DNA from: Ectopseudomonas mendocina
Lineage (GTDB): Bacteria; Pseudomonadota; Gammaproteobacteria; Pseudomonadales; Pseudomonadaceae
Length of the DNA: 64,000 bases
Reading direction: 5' to 3'
Assembly: GCF_007049795.1 (NCBI RefSeq)
Contig: NZ_SCFY01000013.1
Coordinates: forward strand, 1-64,000
Shown in pieces: positions 1 to 9,989 of this stretch. Made by a program: the position numbers and the translations under genes. The notes beneath the pieces are model-generated. The model was not told the DNA's origin and made no database searches. It saw only the letters and a program-made list of their open reading frames with translations. The first letter of the stretch is position 1. Each line of letters starts with the position of its first letter.

Positions 1-98
1 TGATCTTGCCCAGCACGAGTGGACACCCCGTTAAGCGATAAACTGCAACGAGGTGAACCATGGCAAGAACCGCTACCCCGATGAAACAGAACCGTACT
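1..98 (+). mobile_element. Truncated left end of an IS3-family insertion sequence
   Basis: The window opens with TGATCTTGCCCAGCACGAGT followed by GGACACC, which resembles the terminal repeat of IS3-subgroup elements. After a short leader with GAGGTG, an ATG at 60 starts a reading frame (MARTATPMKQNR) like the beginning of an IS3 OrfA. The similarity ends near 98, where a palindromic repeat begins, so only the end of the element is left and it cannot encode a transposase. The identification is from memory of the family consensus; a database comparison would settle it. Confidence 0.5.
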
Positions 99-102
99 CC
101 CC

Positions 103-150
103 CAGCCCCTCTCCACTAGGCGTGCCCCCAATAAATGGGAGAGGGGAGCC
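103..150. repeat. Palindromic intergenic repeat (CCCCTCTCC / GGGAGAGGGG type)
   Basis: CCCCTCTCC at 106-114 is mirrored by GGGAGAGGGG at 137-146 around a loop of about 22 bases. Related repeats occur at 57775-57798 and near 60803-60830. It directly abuts the broken IS end. Confidence 0.6.
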
Positions 151-183
151 AAACGTTTTCCCCTTTAAGTGAACAGCATTACG

Positions 184-236
184 GTAGGAGCGAGCTCTGC
201 TCCCGAACGCTTTTCGCGAGCAGAGCTCGCTCCTAC
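184..236. repeat. Inverted pair of REP elements (GTAGGAGC type)
   Basis: GTAGGAGCGAGCTCTGCTC at 184-202 is repeated in inverse orientation and ends at 236 (GAGCAGAGCTCGCTCCTAC), with about 15 bases between. This is the GTAGGAGC repeat family that recurs at 22709, 53349, 53399, 53488 and 55361. No gene is visible between 1 and 370 apart from the IS remnant, these repeats and the heat-shock control region. Confidence 0.8.
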
Positions 237-273
237 ACCCTTCTGATCCTTGCGCTCGATGATCAAGGCATGC

Positions 274-301
274 CTTGAAATTCCTCTGTCAGGCCTCAGA
301 T
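274..301 (+). promoter_or_regulatory. Candidate sigma-32 promoter for the hsp20 gene
   Basis: CTTGAAA at 274-280 matches the sigma-32 -35 box exactly. About 13 bases downstream, CCTCAGAT is a weak match to the CCCCATNT -10 box. The position upstream of a small heat-shock gene makes it plausible; the -10 half is uncertain. Confidence 0.45.
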
Positions 302-309
302 AAGTGACT

Positions 310-373
310 GCGGGATGCCGAAGTCGGGTTCCGCGATATGACACTTGCTGAAATCTTCAGGAGATTACTCATG
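310..373 (+). promoter_or_regulatory. ROSE-type RNA thermometer in the hsp20 leader
   Basis: Two stacked hairpins precede the start codon. The first pairs GCGG (310-313) with CCGC (331-334) and CCGA (318-321) with TCGG (324-327). The second pairs CTGAA (348-352) with TTCAG (356-360). Its 5' arm carries TTGCT opposite the Shine-Dalgarno AGGAG (359-363), leaving G347 facing G361. That UUGCU/AGGAG arrangement with a G-G position is the signature of ROSE elements, which block translation until the temperature rises. The hairpins are seen in the sequence; the thermometer function is inferred from the family. Confidence 0.8.
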
Positions 374-820
374 AGCAACGTACTGTCCCTGGCCCCTCTG
401 TTCCGCCAGTCCGTCGGTTTCGACCGTTTCAATGATCTTTTCGAATCTGCCCTGCGCAGCAATGACGCTGGCAGTTCTTACCCGCCCTACAACGTCGAGA
501 AGCATGGCGAAGACCACTACCGCATCGTGGTCGCGGCTGCCGGCTTCGAGGAAGACGACCTGGAGTTGCAGGTCGAGCGGGGCGTGCTGACCGTGGTGGG
601 CAACAAGCGTGATCGCAGCGCCGAGAGCATCAGCTATCTGCATCAGGGCATCGCCCAGCGTGCGTTCAAACTGTCGTTCCGCCTGGCGGATCATATCGAG
701 GTCAAAGGCGCCAACCTGGCCAACGGTCTGCTCCATGTCGAGCTGGAGCGTATCGTGCCGGAAGAGGCCAAGGCCAAGCGCATTCCAATCGGTAGCCAGC
801 GTCCGGCGCTGGAAAACTGA
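371..820 (+). CDS. ibpA: Small heat-shock protein, Hsp20/IbpA family
   Basis: This 149-residue protein has a short N-terminal arm and an alpha-crystallin domain at about residues 40-135, ending with a short tail. Hsp20 proteins are ATP-independent holdases that bind unfolding proteins in the cytoplasm and pass them to DnaK and ClpB. I chose the ATG at 371 because AGGAG lies seven bases upstream and is the base-paired element of the leader thermometer; an earlier in-frame ATG at 338 lies inside that leader. The gene stands alone, closed by a terminator at 837-864. The gene symbol follows the usual Pseudomonas name for the ROSE-controlled Hsp20. Confidence 0.9.
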   Translation: MSNVLSLAPLFRQSVGFDRFNDLFESALRSNDAGSSYPPYNVEKHGEDHYRIVVAAAGFEEDDLELQVERGVLTVVGNKRDRSAESISYLHQGIAQRAFKLSFRLADHIEVKGANLANGLLHVELERIVPEEAKAKRIPIGSQRPALEN

Positions 821-836
821 GCCGCTAGCTGACCGA

Positions 837-864
837 GAAGGCGCCCCATTGGGCGCCTTCTTCG
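837..864 (+). terminator. Rho-independent terminator after hsp20
   Basis: GAAGGCGCCC and GGGCGCCTTC form a perfect 10 bp stem with a CATT loop, followed by TTCGTTT. Confidence 0.8.
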
Positions 865-922
865 TTTCAAGCGACAGGTAGGGTGTGCCGTGCGCACCGA
901 GGGCGCTACCAGATTGCGACTG

Positions 923-3900
923 CTACCTTCCCAGCAGTTCGCAGAATACTTCTTGCGGTAGCGGCTTGCTGAACAGATAACCCTGATAGAGGTGGCAACC
1001 CTGCGCTTTTAGAAAGTCCAGTTGATCCTGCTGCTCCACGCCCTCGGCGATCAGTGCCAGCCCCAGGCTGCGGGCCATGGCAACGATCGCGCGAATGATC
1101 TCGGCATCGTTGGGATCGTGGGTGGCGTCACGCACGAAGGACTGATCGATCTTCAGCATGTCCACCGGCAGGCGTTTGAGGTAGGTCAGCGAGCTGTAGC
1201 CAGTGCCGAAGTCGTCCATGGCGAAGCTGACGCCATGTTTCTTCAGGCGCAGCATCTTGCCGACGGTGTCATCGATATTCTGAATGACGATGCCTTCGGT
1301 TATCTCCAGCTTGAGCATGGCATTGGGTAACTGGCTGTCGCGCAGGCTTTGGGCGACCCGCTCGACGAAGTCGTGCTGACGGAACTGGCGGGGGCTGATG
1401 TTGACGCACAGGCTGAAACGTTTGCTGTCGACCAAACCGTCCACGAGTAGCTGTGAGCAGAAATGGCAGGCTTCAGCCAGCACCCAACCGCCGACCTCGA
1501 CGATCAGCCCGCTTTCTTCCAGTACCTGGATGAACTGCGCGGGCGACTGTGGGCCCAGCTGTGGATGCTGCCAGCGCAACAGCGCTTCAGCGCCGACCAC
1601 CTTGCCGTCACGGGCATCGACCTGGGGTTGGAAGTGCAGTTCGAATTCGCCGCGAGCCAGAGCCAGGCGCAGGTCGTTTTCCAGGCGCAGGCGTGCGCTG
1701 GCGGCGTCCTGCATGGTGGTGCGAAACAGCTGGATGGTGTTGCGCCCGGAATCCTTGGCGCGATAGAGGGCGATATCCGCGCGCTTGAGCAAATCGGCCG
1801 GGGTGTTGCCGTGGTCGGGGATCAGCGCAACGCCGATGCTTGGGGTCACCTGCAGACGGTGACCGTCCAGCAGCATGGGTTCGGCAAGCAACTGGCGCAG
1901 CTTGTCGGCAACCTGGCGGACATGGCGGGTCACCTCCGAGCGCTTGCCCTGCAGGCCGGAGAGCAGCACCACGAATTCGTCGCCGCCGAGGCGGGCCACG
2001 GTGTCCTCCAGGCGCACGCTGGCTTCCAGGCGCGCGGAGATCAGGCGCAGTACCGAGTCGCCGACGGGATGGCCGAGCGAGTCGTTGATGTGTTTGAAGT
2101 GGTCGAGGTCGAGAAACAGCAGGGCGCCGCGCAGTTCATGGCGCTTGAGCAGGGCAATCTGTTGGGTCAGGCGATCCATCAGCAGGGCGCGGTTGGGCAG
2201 GTTGGTCAACGCATCGTGATAGGCTAGGTGCTGGACCTGCGCCTGGGCCTGCTTCAGTTCACTGGTGTCGCGCGCGGTGAGCAGCAGGCAGGGCACATCA
2301 TTGAGTTCGATGGGTTGCACGGACACGTCGACCAGGCGTACTTCGCCGTCGCGGTGGCGGCCGTGCATTTCCATGTGCAGCACCTGGCCGTGCTGGGTCA
2401 GGTGCTCGATCATGCGCACGCGCTCTTCCGGATAGGCCCAGATGCTCAGCTCATGCACCGTGCGGCCGATCACTTCCCAACCCTGGTAACCGGTGATGCG
2501 GGTAAAGCCTTCGTTGATCTCGATATAGCGGCCGGTATCACGTTCAGTGATGGTGATGGCGTCCGGGCTGGAGTGGAAGGCCTTGGCAAATTTCTCTTCC
2601 GAGGCTTGCAGGCGTTGTTCGCGCAACAGCCGCTCGCTGATATCGACCAGGGTACCGACCATGCGCTGTGGTTGACCGGCATCGTCGAGCTGCAGCTTGG
2701 CGGTGCTTTCGAGAAAACGCAGGCCGCCATTTTCCAGCTGTACGCGATAGGTGATCTGATAGTGGCTGCGGCGTTCTGCGACCAGGCTTTGGTAGCTCTG
2801 GCGCAGGCTGTGTCGGTCCTCCATCGGTACTTTGCAGAAAAAATCGAGGAAGGCGCCTTCGAAGGTTGCTGCCTCCAGCCCCTGGAGTTGTGACGCCCGC
2901 GCACTGGCGATCAGCCGGCTGCTGGGTATATGCCAATCCCAGGTGCCGAGATCGGCGGATTCCAGGGCCAGGCGCAGGCGCTGCCTGCTTTCGTTAAGGG
3001 CCTGTTCCTGGGCGCGCTGTTCGGTGATGTTGCGCACGGTGAGGACCAGGCAAGTGGTGCCATTGAGCTCGATTTCGCCGCCGAACAGCAAGTTGCTGGT
3101 GACGCTGCCGTCGCGGCTGAACAGTCGTACCTCGAGGTTGTTCAGGCGCCCTATCTGCGCGGCGTCGAGCATACGCTGGCGGTCGCTGGGGTCAGCCCAG
3201 ATGCCCAGATCCAGTGAGCTGCGGCCCACGGCTTCGGCGCTGCTCCAGCCAAATTGCTGCTCGAAACTCGGGTTGACCTCGATGAAGCGGCCGGTCGCCC
3301 GGTCGGTAATGGCCACCGCGTCGGGGGTGTGCATGAAGGCCTTGGCGAACTTTTCCTCGCTGGCGCGCAGTGCATTCTCTGCGCGCTTGCGTTCGCTGGT
3401 ATCGAGGAAGGTGCAGAGCATCAGGCGTTCGCCCTGCAACTCGATGTACTGGCTCGATAGAACACCGTCGAGAATCGCACCACAGCGGGTGCGCAGCTGG
3501 ACTTCCTGGATCACCGGTTCCCGGCTTTGCGGGGCCTGCTGGCGCAGCTGATCGCGCTGGCTGGCGTGTACCCAGAGGTTCAGGTCGTGGGTATGGCGGC
3601 CGAGAATTTCGCTGGCCGTCCAGCCGAAGGCCTGGGTGAAGTGCTGGTTGATCTCGATGATCGCGCTGTCGTCGTAGCGCACCAGCATCATGATGTCGGG
3701 ACTCAGGCGGAACAGGCTGACAAAGCGCTCCTCGGATGCGCGCAGGGCCTCGGCGCGCTCTTGCTGGGCGCTGATGTCGCGGATCACCCCGAACATGCGC
3801 GGGCGGCCGTCGGCCTCGTACTGCAGGCTGCCGGTAATCTCCAGCCAGTGCAGGCTGCCGTCCGGCCAGCGGATACGATGGCGCAAGGCGTTGGCAATCT

Positions 3901-4201
3901 GCTCGCCCTTGAGGATGGCGTTGAATTTAGCCAGAACCTCGGCGCGTTCCTCTTCAGGGATCAGTTCGATGTAATGCAGCTCGTGCGTTACCGGGCGATT
4001 GGGGTCGAGGCCGAAAAGGGCTTGAGCGCCGCGAGACCAGTTGACCTGGCCACTGCGAATGTCCCAGTACCAGGCGCCGAGATGGGCGCCGTTCAGCGCG
4101 GCCAGCAAACGTGGCGCATCCTGCCAGGTCTGCTCGAATTCGGCGGGGTCCATCGCCGGTATGTGTGGCAGCGGCGGGGTCTGGTCAGTCGATCTGGCCA
4201 T
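923..4201 (-). CDS. Five-PAS GGDEF-EAL cyclic-di-GMP protein
   Basis: This 1092-residue protein has five consecutive PAS modules (about 35-150, 158-275, 280-398, 400-530, 535-655), a GGDEF domain (about 665-830) and an EAL domain (about 848-1085). GGDEF is intact at 739-743, preceded five residues upstream by RLED, a product-inhibition I-site. The EAL side keeps EALLR at 872-876, an NISPRQF segment, DDFGTGYSS and the late IAEGVE glutamate, so both c-di-GMP synthesis and hydrolysis look possible. No membrane segment or signal peptide is evident, so it is probably a cytosolic sensor reading a ligand or redox state through PAS. The start has AGGAAGG upstream. The gene is monocistronic; the direction of its net activity cannot be read from sequence. 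Confidence 0.92.
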   Translation of the reverse strand: MARSTDQTPPLPHIPAMDPAEFEQTWQDAPRLLAALNGAHLGAWYWDIRSGQVNWSRGAQALFGLDPNRPVTHELHYIELIPEEERAEVLAKFNAILKGEQIANALRHRIRWPDGSLHWLEITGSLQYEADGRPRMFGVIRDISAQQERAEALRASEERFVSLFRLSPDIMMLVRYDDSAIIEINQHFTQAFGWTASEILGRHTHDLNLWVHASQRDQLRQQAPQSREPVIQEVQLRTRCGAILDGVLSSQYIELQGERLMLCTFLDTSERKRAENALRASEEKFAKAFMHTPDAVAITDRATGRFIEVNPSFEQQFGWSSAEAVGRSSLDLGIWADPSDRQRMLDAAQIGRLNNLEVRLFSRDGSVTSNLLFGGEIELNGTTCLVLTVRNITEQRAQEQALNESRQRLRLALESADLGTWDWHIPSSRLIASARASQLQGLEAATFEGAFLDFFCKVPMEDRHSLRQSYQSLVAERRSHYQITYRVQLENGGLRFLESTAKLQLDDAGQPQRMVGTLVDISERLLREQRLQASEEKFAKAFHSSPDAITITERDTGRYIEINEGFTRITGYQGWEVIGRTVHELSIWAYPEERVRMIEHLTQHGQVLHMEMHGRHRDGEVRLVDVSVQPIELNDVPCLLLTARDTSELKQAQAQVQHLAYHDALTNLPNRALLMDRLTQQIALLKRHELRGALLFLDLDHFKHINDSLGHPVGDSVLRLISARLEASVRLEDTVARLGGDEFVVLLSGLQGKRSEVTRHVRQVADKLRQLLAEPMLLDGHRLQVTPSIGVALIPDHGNTPADLLKRADIALYRAKDSGRNTIQLFRTTMQDAASARLRLENDLRLALARGEFELHFQPQVDARDGKVVGAEALLRWQHPQLGPQSPAQFIQVLEESGLIVEVGGWVLAEACHFCSQLLVDGLVDSKRFSLCVNISPRQFRQHDFVERVAQSLRDSQLPNAMLKLEITEGIVIQNIDDTVGKMLRLKKHGVSFAMDDFGTGYSSLTYLKRLPVDMLKIDQSFVRDATHDPNDAEIIRAIVAMARSLGLALIAEGVEQQDQLDFLKAQGCHLYQGYLFSKPLPQEVFCELLGR

Positions 4202-4303
4202 GGCCGGACCTTCCTCTGGAGTGCGCGATGCGCAGGGCGGGCGTTAGAGGCATATAGATATGTTTTTGTCGTTATGTCGCCACGTTAGCCCCAGTTCCAA
4301 TGC

Positions 4304-5185
4304 CTATGCAAGATCATCCCGCTGGCTGTCGAGCAGATCCATGAATGCCCGTGCGGCATTCGACAGGGTGCGCTCGGTATGCAGGATGTAGCCTAACTGG
4401 CGGGTCAACTGGATGCCCGGTATCGGCAGGCGCGCGACCTGCTCGTCGAGCATGGTTCGTGGCAGCACGCTCCAGGCCAGGCCGATGGACACCATCATCT
4501 TGATGGTTTCCAGGTAATTGGTGCTCATGGCGATATTGGGCGTCAGACCCTGGGCTTCGAACAGGCGCTGCACGATATGGTGGGTAAAGGTGTTGCCGCC
4601 GGGGAAAACGGCCGGATGCTGCGCCACGTCGGCCAGGCTGATCACTTGGCTGCGGGCCAGCGGATGTTCCGGTGCGGCGACGAAATCCAATGGGTCGTCC
4701 CACACGGCGACGGCGCGAATCGGTTCGCGGGTTTCCGGGGCAAGGGTGATCACCGCCAGTTCGGCGCGGCCATGCAGCACTTCTTCATAGGCCACTTCCG
4801 AATCGAGGAACTGGATGTCCAGCGCTACCTGCGGGTGTGCGCGGGTGAAGGCGCGTAGCAGGGCGGGCAGGCGATGCAATCCGATATGGTGGCTGGTGGC
4901 CAGGGTCAGGCGGCCGCTGACTTCACCGGACAGGTTGGTCAGCGCGCGACGGGTATCGTCCAGCACGTTGAGAATCTGGTAGGCGCGCGGCAGCAGAGCG
5001 CGACCGGCTTGGGTCAGGCCAATCTCGCGGCCGAGGCGGTCGAACAGGCGTACGCCCAACTGTTGTTCCAGGCTGGCGATGCGTTTGCTCACGGCAGGTT
5101 GGGTCAGGTGCAGGCGCTCGCCGGCTTCGGAAAAACTGCCCGTCTCGGCGATGGCGATGAAGGCGTTGAGGTTGGCCAGATCCAT
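4304..5185 (-). CDS. LysR-family transcriptional regulator, divergent from leuC
   Basis: The 293-residue product starts with a LysR winged helix-turn-helix (residues 1-60, with FSEAGERLHLTQPAVSKRI typical of the recognition region), then a linker helix and a periplasmic-binding-like effector domain (about 90-290). I chose the ATG at 5185 because GGAG precedes it and it aligns with the family start; the frame stays open further upstream but without such a site. It is divergent from leuC, as in P. aeruginosa. Divergent LysR proteins usually control the neighbouring operon and themselves, so control of leuCD-leuB is an inference. A T-N11-A dyad lies in the shared intergenic region. Confidence 0.9.
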   Translation of the reverse strand: MDLANLNAFIAIAETGSFSEAGERLHLTQPAVSKRIASLEQQLGVRLFDRLGREIGLTQAGRALLPRAYQILNVLDDTRRALTNLSGEVSGRLTLATSHHIGLHRLPALLRAFTRAHPQVALDIQFLDSEVAYEEVLHGRAELAVITLAPETREPIRAVAVWDDPLDFVAAPEHPLARSQVISLADVAQHPAVFPGGNTFTHHIVQRLFEAQGLTPNIAMSTNYLETIKMMVSIGLAWSVLPRTMLDEQVARLPIPGIQLTRQLGYILHTERTLSNAARAFMDLLDSQRDDLA

Positions 5186-5222
5186 GGGGAGCTCCGGGTA
5201 AATAATGATGCCCTGAGCATAC

Positions 5223-5288
5223 ATTCCTCTACGGAATCCTTTGAATAAAAAATATGAATTTGAGTTATTTCGTGCCTGGCCATAGCAT
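5223..5288 (+). promoter_or_regulatory. LysR box and leuC promoter
   Basis: ATTCC-N5-GGAAT at 5223-5237 is a dyad containing the T-N11-A spacing of LysR-type sites. Just downstream, TTGAGT (5260-5265) and TAGCAT (5283-5288) are spaced by 17 bases and would fire toward leuC. The dyad ends about 22 bases upstream of the -35 box, a usual place for a LysR activator. All of this is read from sequence and not tested. Confidence 0.5.
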
Positions 5289-5409
5289 TCTCCCCATAAG
5301 CCGAAGGGCCATTTTTGCCCAGGCATAGAAAGGTGCACTTCTGACGCCGGGCGGTGATAACGCAGGCAGTTTACGGATGTGCTCAAAAGGCGCTGATGAG
5401 GTAAGGCTG

Positions 5410-6837
5410 ATGACTGGCAAGACGCTCTACGACAAGCTCTGGGAAATGCACGAAGTGAAACGTCGCGATGACGGTTCCTCGTTGATCTACATCGATCGTC
5501 ACATCCTCCACGAGGTGACCTCGCCGCAGGCTTTCGAGGGCCTGCGTCTGGCTGGGCGCAAGCCGTGGCGCATAGATGCCAACATCGCCACGCCGGATCA
5601 CAACGTGCCGACCACCAAAGCCGAGCGTCAGGGTGGCCTCGAAGCCATCGCCGACGAAGTCTCGCGTATCCAGGTGCAGACCCTTGACGAGAACTGCGAT
5701 GACTTCGGCATCCTCGAATTCAAGATGAACGACGTGCGCCAGGGCATCGTCCACGTGGTCGGGCCGGAGCAGGGCGCTACCTTGCCGGGTATGACCGTGG
5801 TCTGCGGCGATTCGCACACCTCCACCCATGGCGCCTTCGGTGCGCTGGCCCACGGCATCGGCACCTCGGAGGTCGAGCACGTGCTCGCCACCCAGTGTCT
5901 GGTGGCCAAGAAGATGAAGAACATGCAGGTGCGCGTCGAAGGCAAACTGCCTTTCGGCGTCACCGCCAAGGACATCGTGCTGGCCGTGATCGGCAAGATC
6001 GGCACCGCTGGCGGCAACGGCCATGCGCTGGAATTCGCCGGCAGCGCGATTCGCGAGCTGTCGCTGGAAGGGCGCATGACCATCTGCAACATGTCCATCG
6101 AGGCCGGCGCCCGCGTTGGCCTAGTAGCGGTGGACGAGAAAACCATTGCCTACGTCAAGGACCGTCCGTTCGCGCCCAAGGGCAGCGACTGGGACAAGGC
6201 CGTGGCGCAGTGGCAGAATCTGGTGTCCGACCCTGACGCGGTGTTCGACACCGTGGTCGAGCTGAGGGCTGAAGACATCAAGCCGCAGGTCAGCTGGGGC
6301 ACTTCGCCGGAAATGGTCCTGGCCGTCGACCAGAAGGTGCCGGACCCGGCCGTCGAAGCCGACCCGGTGAAGAAAGACTCGATCATTCGTGCGCTGAAGT
6401 ACATGGGCCTGAGTGCCAACCAGCCGATCACCGATATCCAGCTGGATCGCGTATTCATCGGCTCCTGCACCAACTCGCGTATCGAAGACCTGCGCGCCGC
6501 CGCAGAAGTCGCCAGGGGCCGCAAGGTCGCCGCCACCGTCAAGCAGGCGCTGGTGGTGCCGGGCTCCGGTCTGGTCAAGGCGCAAGCCGAGGCGGAAGGC
6601 CTGGACAAGATCTTCATCGAAGCCGGTTTCGAATGGCGTGAGCCGGGCTGCTCCATGTGCCTGGCGATGAACCCGGACAAACTGGGCAGCGGCGAGCATT
6701 GCGCCTCGACCTCCAACCGTAACTTCGAAGGCCGTCAGGGCGCTGGTGGTCGTACCCACCTGGTCAGCCCGGCCATGGCTGCCGCCGCTGCGGTAACCGG
6801 CCGCTTCATCGACGTTCGTGAATTGATCCAGGCCTGA
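5410..6837 (+). CDS. leuC: 3-isopropylmalate dehydratase large subunit
   Basis: LeuC (475 residues) pairs with LeuD to isomerise 2-isopropylmalate to 3-isopropylmalate in leucine biosynthesis. It is an aconitase-family protein; the three [4Fe-4S] cysteines are visible as Cys353 (GSCTNSR) and Cys414/Cys417 (GCSMC). The ATG at 5410 follows GAGGTAAGG and gives the family N-terminus [11 protein letters not shown]; an in-frame ATG at 5377 would add eleven residues and lacks a good ribosome site. leuD follows after 11 bases, so the two subunits are co-transcribed. Confidence 0.97.
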   Translation: MTGKTLYDKLWEMHEVKRRDDGSSLIYIDRHILHEVTSPQAFEGLRLAGRKPWRIDANIATPDHNVPTTKAERQGGLEAIADEVSRIQVQTLDENCDDFGILEFKMNDVRQGIVHVVGPEQGATLPGMTVVCGDSHTSTHGAFGALAHGIGTSEVEHVLATQCLVAKKMKNMQVRVEGKLPFGVTAKDIVLAVIGKIGTAGGNGHALEFAGSAIRELSLEGRMTICNMSIEAGARVGLVAVDEKTIAYVKDRPFAPKGSDWDKAVAQWQNLVSDPDAVFDTVVELRAEDIKPQVSWGTSPEMVLAVDQKVPDPAVEADPVKKDSIIRALKYMGLSANQPITDIQLDRVFIGSCTNSRIEDLRAAAEVARGRKVAATVKQALVVPGSGLVKAQAEAEGLDKIFIEAGFEWREPGCSMCLAMNPDKLGSGEHCASTSNRNFEGRQGAGGRTHLVSPAMAAAAAVTGRFIDVRELIQA

Positions 6838-6848
6838 GGAGACCGCAC

Positions 6849-7496
6849 ATGAAAGCTTTCACCCAACACACCGGCTTGGTCTGCCCGCTCGATCGCGCCA
6901 ACGTCGACACCGACCAGATCATTCCCAAGCAGTTCCTGAAGTCGATCAAGCGCACCGGCTTCGGCCCCAACCTGTTCGACGAGTGGCGTTACCTGGATGT
7001 CGGTCAGCCGAATCAGGACAACTCCAAGCGCCCGATCAACAAGGATTTCGTGCTCAACTTCCCGCGTTACCAGGGCGCCAGTGTGCTGCTGGCTCGCGAG
7101 AACTTCGGCTGCGGCTCGAGTCGTGAGCACGCGCCCTGGGCGCTGGACGAGTATGGCTTCCGTACCGTGATCGCGCCGAGCTTCGCTGACATCTTCTTCA
7201 ACAACAGCTTCAAGAACGGCCTGCTGCCGATCATCCTCAAGGATGAAGAGGTCGATGCACTGTTCGAGCAGGCCGAGGCCACCGAAGGGTATCAACTGAC
7301 CGTCGACCTCGAGGCGCAGACCGTGACCCGTCCCGACGGCGTGCAGTACAGCTTTGAAGTCGACGCCTTCCGCAAGCACTGCCTGCTCAATGGTCTGGAC
7401 GACATTGGCCTGACTCTGCAGGATCAGGAAGCGATCAAGGCGTTCGAGGTCGGTTATCAGCAGAGCAGCCCCTGGCTGTTCGGCGCGATCAAGTAA
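6849..7496 (+). CDS. leuD: 3-isopropylmalate dehydratase small subunit
   Basis: LeuD is the 215-residue swivelling-domain partner of LeuC. Family segments seen include [13 protein letters not shown] near the N-terminus and the substrate-loop region [25 protein letters not shown] upstream supplies the ribosome site. It is separated from leuB by a 30 bp-arm palindrome rather than by a gene. Confidence 0.97.
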   Translation: MKAFTQHTGLVCPLDRANVDTDQIIPKQFLKSIKRTGFGPNLFDEWRYLDVGQPNQDNSKRPINKDFVLNFPRYQGASVLLARENFGCGSSREHAPWALDEYGFRTVIAPSFADIFFNNSFKNGLLPIILKDEEVDALFEQAEATEGYQLTVDLEAQTVTRPDGVQYSFEVDAFRKHCLLNGLDDIGLTLQDQEAIKAFEVGYQQSSPWLFGAIK

Positions 7497-7505
7497 TACA
7501 TGAAG

Positions 7506-7577
7506 GTAGGGTGGATGGCGCTTTATCCATCCACCGTGCTGGGTTTCGGTGGATGGATAAAGCGTCATCCACCCTAC
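7506..7577. repeat. Long palindromic repeat between leuD and leuB
   Basis: A 30-base arm at 7506-7535 is mirrored at 7548-7577 with a single mismatch (a G-U pair in RNA) around a 12-base loop. The outer sequence is GTAGGGTGGATGG and the inner part is TTTATCCATCCACC. In the leu transcript it would form a very stable hairpin without a T-tract. Confidence 0.85.
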
Positions 7578-7596
7578 GGATAGATTGAGGGATGCA

Positions 7597-8679
<1,083 letters not shown>

Positions 8680-8685
8680 TCTTCC

Positions 8686-8719
8686 CAGCCCCGCCGGGGT
8701 GGTTCCGGCGGGCTGTTTA
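8686..8719 (+). terminator. Terminator-like stem-loop between leuB and asd
   Basis: CAGCCCCGCCGG pairs with CCGGCGGGCTG around a seven-base loop and is followed by TTTAT. The T-tract is short, so termination may be partial. Confidence 0.55.
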
Positions 8720-8735
8720 TATAGGTGTAGTCGTT

Positions 8736-9848
8736 ATGAAACGTGTAGGTCTGATCGGTTGGCGTGGCATGGTCGGTTCCGTGCTCATGCAGCGCATGCT
8801 GGAAGAGCGGGACTTCGACCTGATCGAGCCGGTGTTCTTCACCACCTCCAATGTCGGTGGCCAAGGCCCTGCCATTGGCAAGGACATTGCTCCGCTGAAG
8901 GACGCCTACAGCATCGACGACCTGAAGGGCCTGGACGTGATCCTGACCTGCCAGGGTGGCGACTACACCAGTGAAGTCTTCCCCAAGCTGCGTGAAGCCG
9001 GCTGGCAGGGCTATTGGATCGACGCGGCTTCCAGCCTGCGTATGGATGACAGTGCGGTGATCGTGCTCGACCCGGTCAACCGCAAGGTCATCGACCAGGC
9101 GCTGGATGCCGGCAGCAAGAACTACATCGGCGGCAACTGTACCGTCAGCCTGATGCTGATGGCCCTTGGTGGTCTGTACGAAGCCGGTCTGGTCGAGTGG
9201 ATGAGCGCCATGACCTACCAGGCAGCTTCCGGTGCCGGCGCGCAAAACATGCGCGAGTTGATCAAGCAGATGGGCGCGATCAATGCCAGTGTCGCCGATG
9301 AGTTGGCCGATCCGGCCAGTGCCATTCTCGATATCGACCGCAAGGTCGCCGAAACCATGCGTGGCGAAGGTTTTCCGGTCGATAACTTCGGCGTGCCGCT
9401 GGCCGGCAGCCTGATCCCTTACATCGACAAGGAACTGCCGAATGGGCAGAGCCGCGAAGAGTGGAAGGCCCAGGCCGAAACCAACAAGATTCTCGGCCGC
9501 TTCAAGAACCCGATTCCGGTCGACGGCATCTGTGTGCGCATCGGCGCCATGCGTTGCCACAGCCAGGCGCTGACCATCAAGCTGAACAAGGACGTGCCGA
9601 TGGCTGACATCGAGGGCTTGATCAGTCAGCACAACCCTTGGGTCAAGCTGGTGCCGAACCATCGCGAAGATTCCATCCGCGACCTCGGCCCGACTGCCGT
9701 GACCGGCACCCTGAGCGTTCCGGTCGGCCGTCTGCGCAAGCTCAACATGGGCTCGCAGTACCTGGGCGCGTTCACTGTGGGTGACCAGTTGCTGTGGGGC
9801 GCTGCTGAGCCGCTGCGTCGCATGCTGCGGATCCTTCTGGAGCGCTAA
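8736..9848 (+). CDS. asd: Aspartate-semialdehyde dehydrogenase
   Basis: Asd (370 residues) reduces aspartyl phosphate to aspartate semialdehyde, the branch point for lysine, diaminopimelate, threonine and methionine. The NADP-binding start [17 protein letters not shown] and the nucleophile Cys135 in GGNCTVS are clear. The length and gap pattern fit the gram-negative type. It is followed by a strong terminator and then by its paralogue usg. Confidence 0.97.
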   Translation: MKRVGLIGWRGMVGSVLMQRMLEERDFDLIEPVFFTTSNVGGQGPAIGKDIAPLKDAYSIDDLKGLDVILTCQGGDYTSEVFPKLREAGWQGYWIDAASSLRMDDSAVIVLDPVNRKVIDQALDAGSKNYIGGNCTVSLMLMALGGLYEAGLVEWMSAMTYQAASGAGAQNMRELIKQMGAINASVADELADPASAILDIDRKVAETMRGEGFPVDNFGVPLAGSLIPYIDKELPNGQSREEWKAQAETNKILGRFKNPIPVDGICVRIGAMRCHSQALTIKLNKDVPMADIEGLISQHNPWVKLVPNHREDSIRDLGPTAVTGTLSVPVGRLRKLNMGSQYLGAFTVGDQLLWGAAEPLRRMLRILLER

Positions 9849-9875
9849 GCGTCAGGCGGGACATCCGGTGTCAAA

Positions 9876-9914
9876 CAAAGCCCTTCTGTTTCGGCAGAGG
9901 GGCTTTGTCTTTTC
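9876..9914 (+). terminator. Rho-independent terminator after asd
   Basis: CAAAGCCCTTCTG pairs with CAGAGGGGCTTTG (one G-U) over 13 bp, loop TTTCGG, followed by TCTTTTC. Confidence 0.85.
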
Positions 9915-9989
9915 AGGGCTGAGCAAGTCGATTGCCTGGGCGATGGGGCGCAGTTACAGTGCCGCTCCCTCTGCGTCTTAGGTCAGCTC

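Noticed and set aside
5295..5409. Leucine leader-peptide attenuator before leuC
   Set aside because: No short frame with a run of leucine codons and no terminator hairpin was found in the leader.
5377..5409. Upstream in-frame ATG for leuC
   Set aside because: It would add eleven residues not seen in the family and has no well-placed ribosome site, unlike the ATG at 5410.
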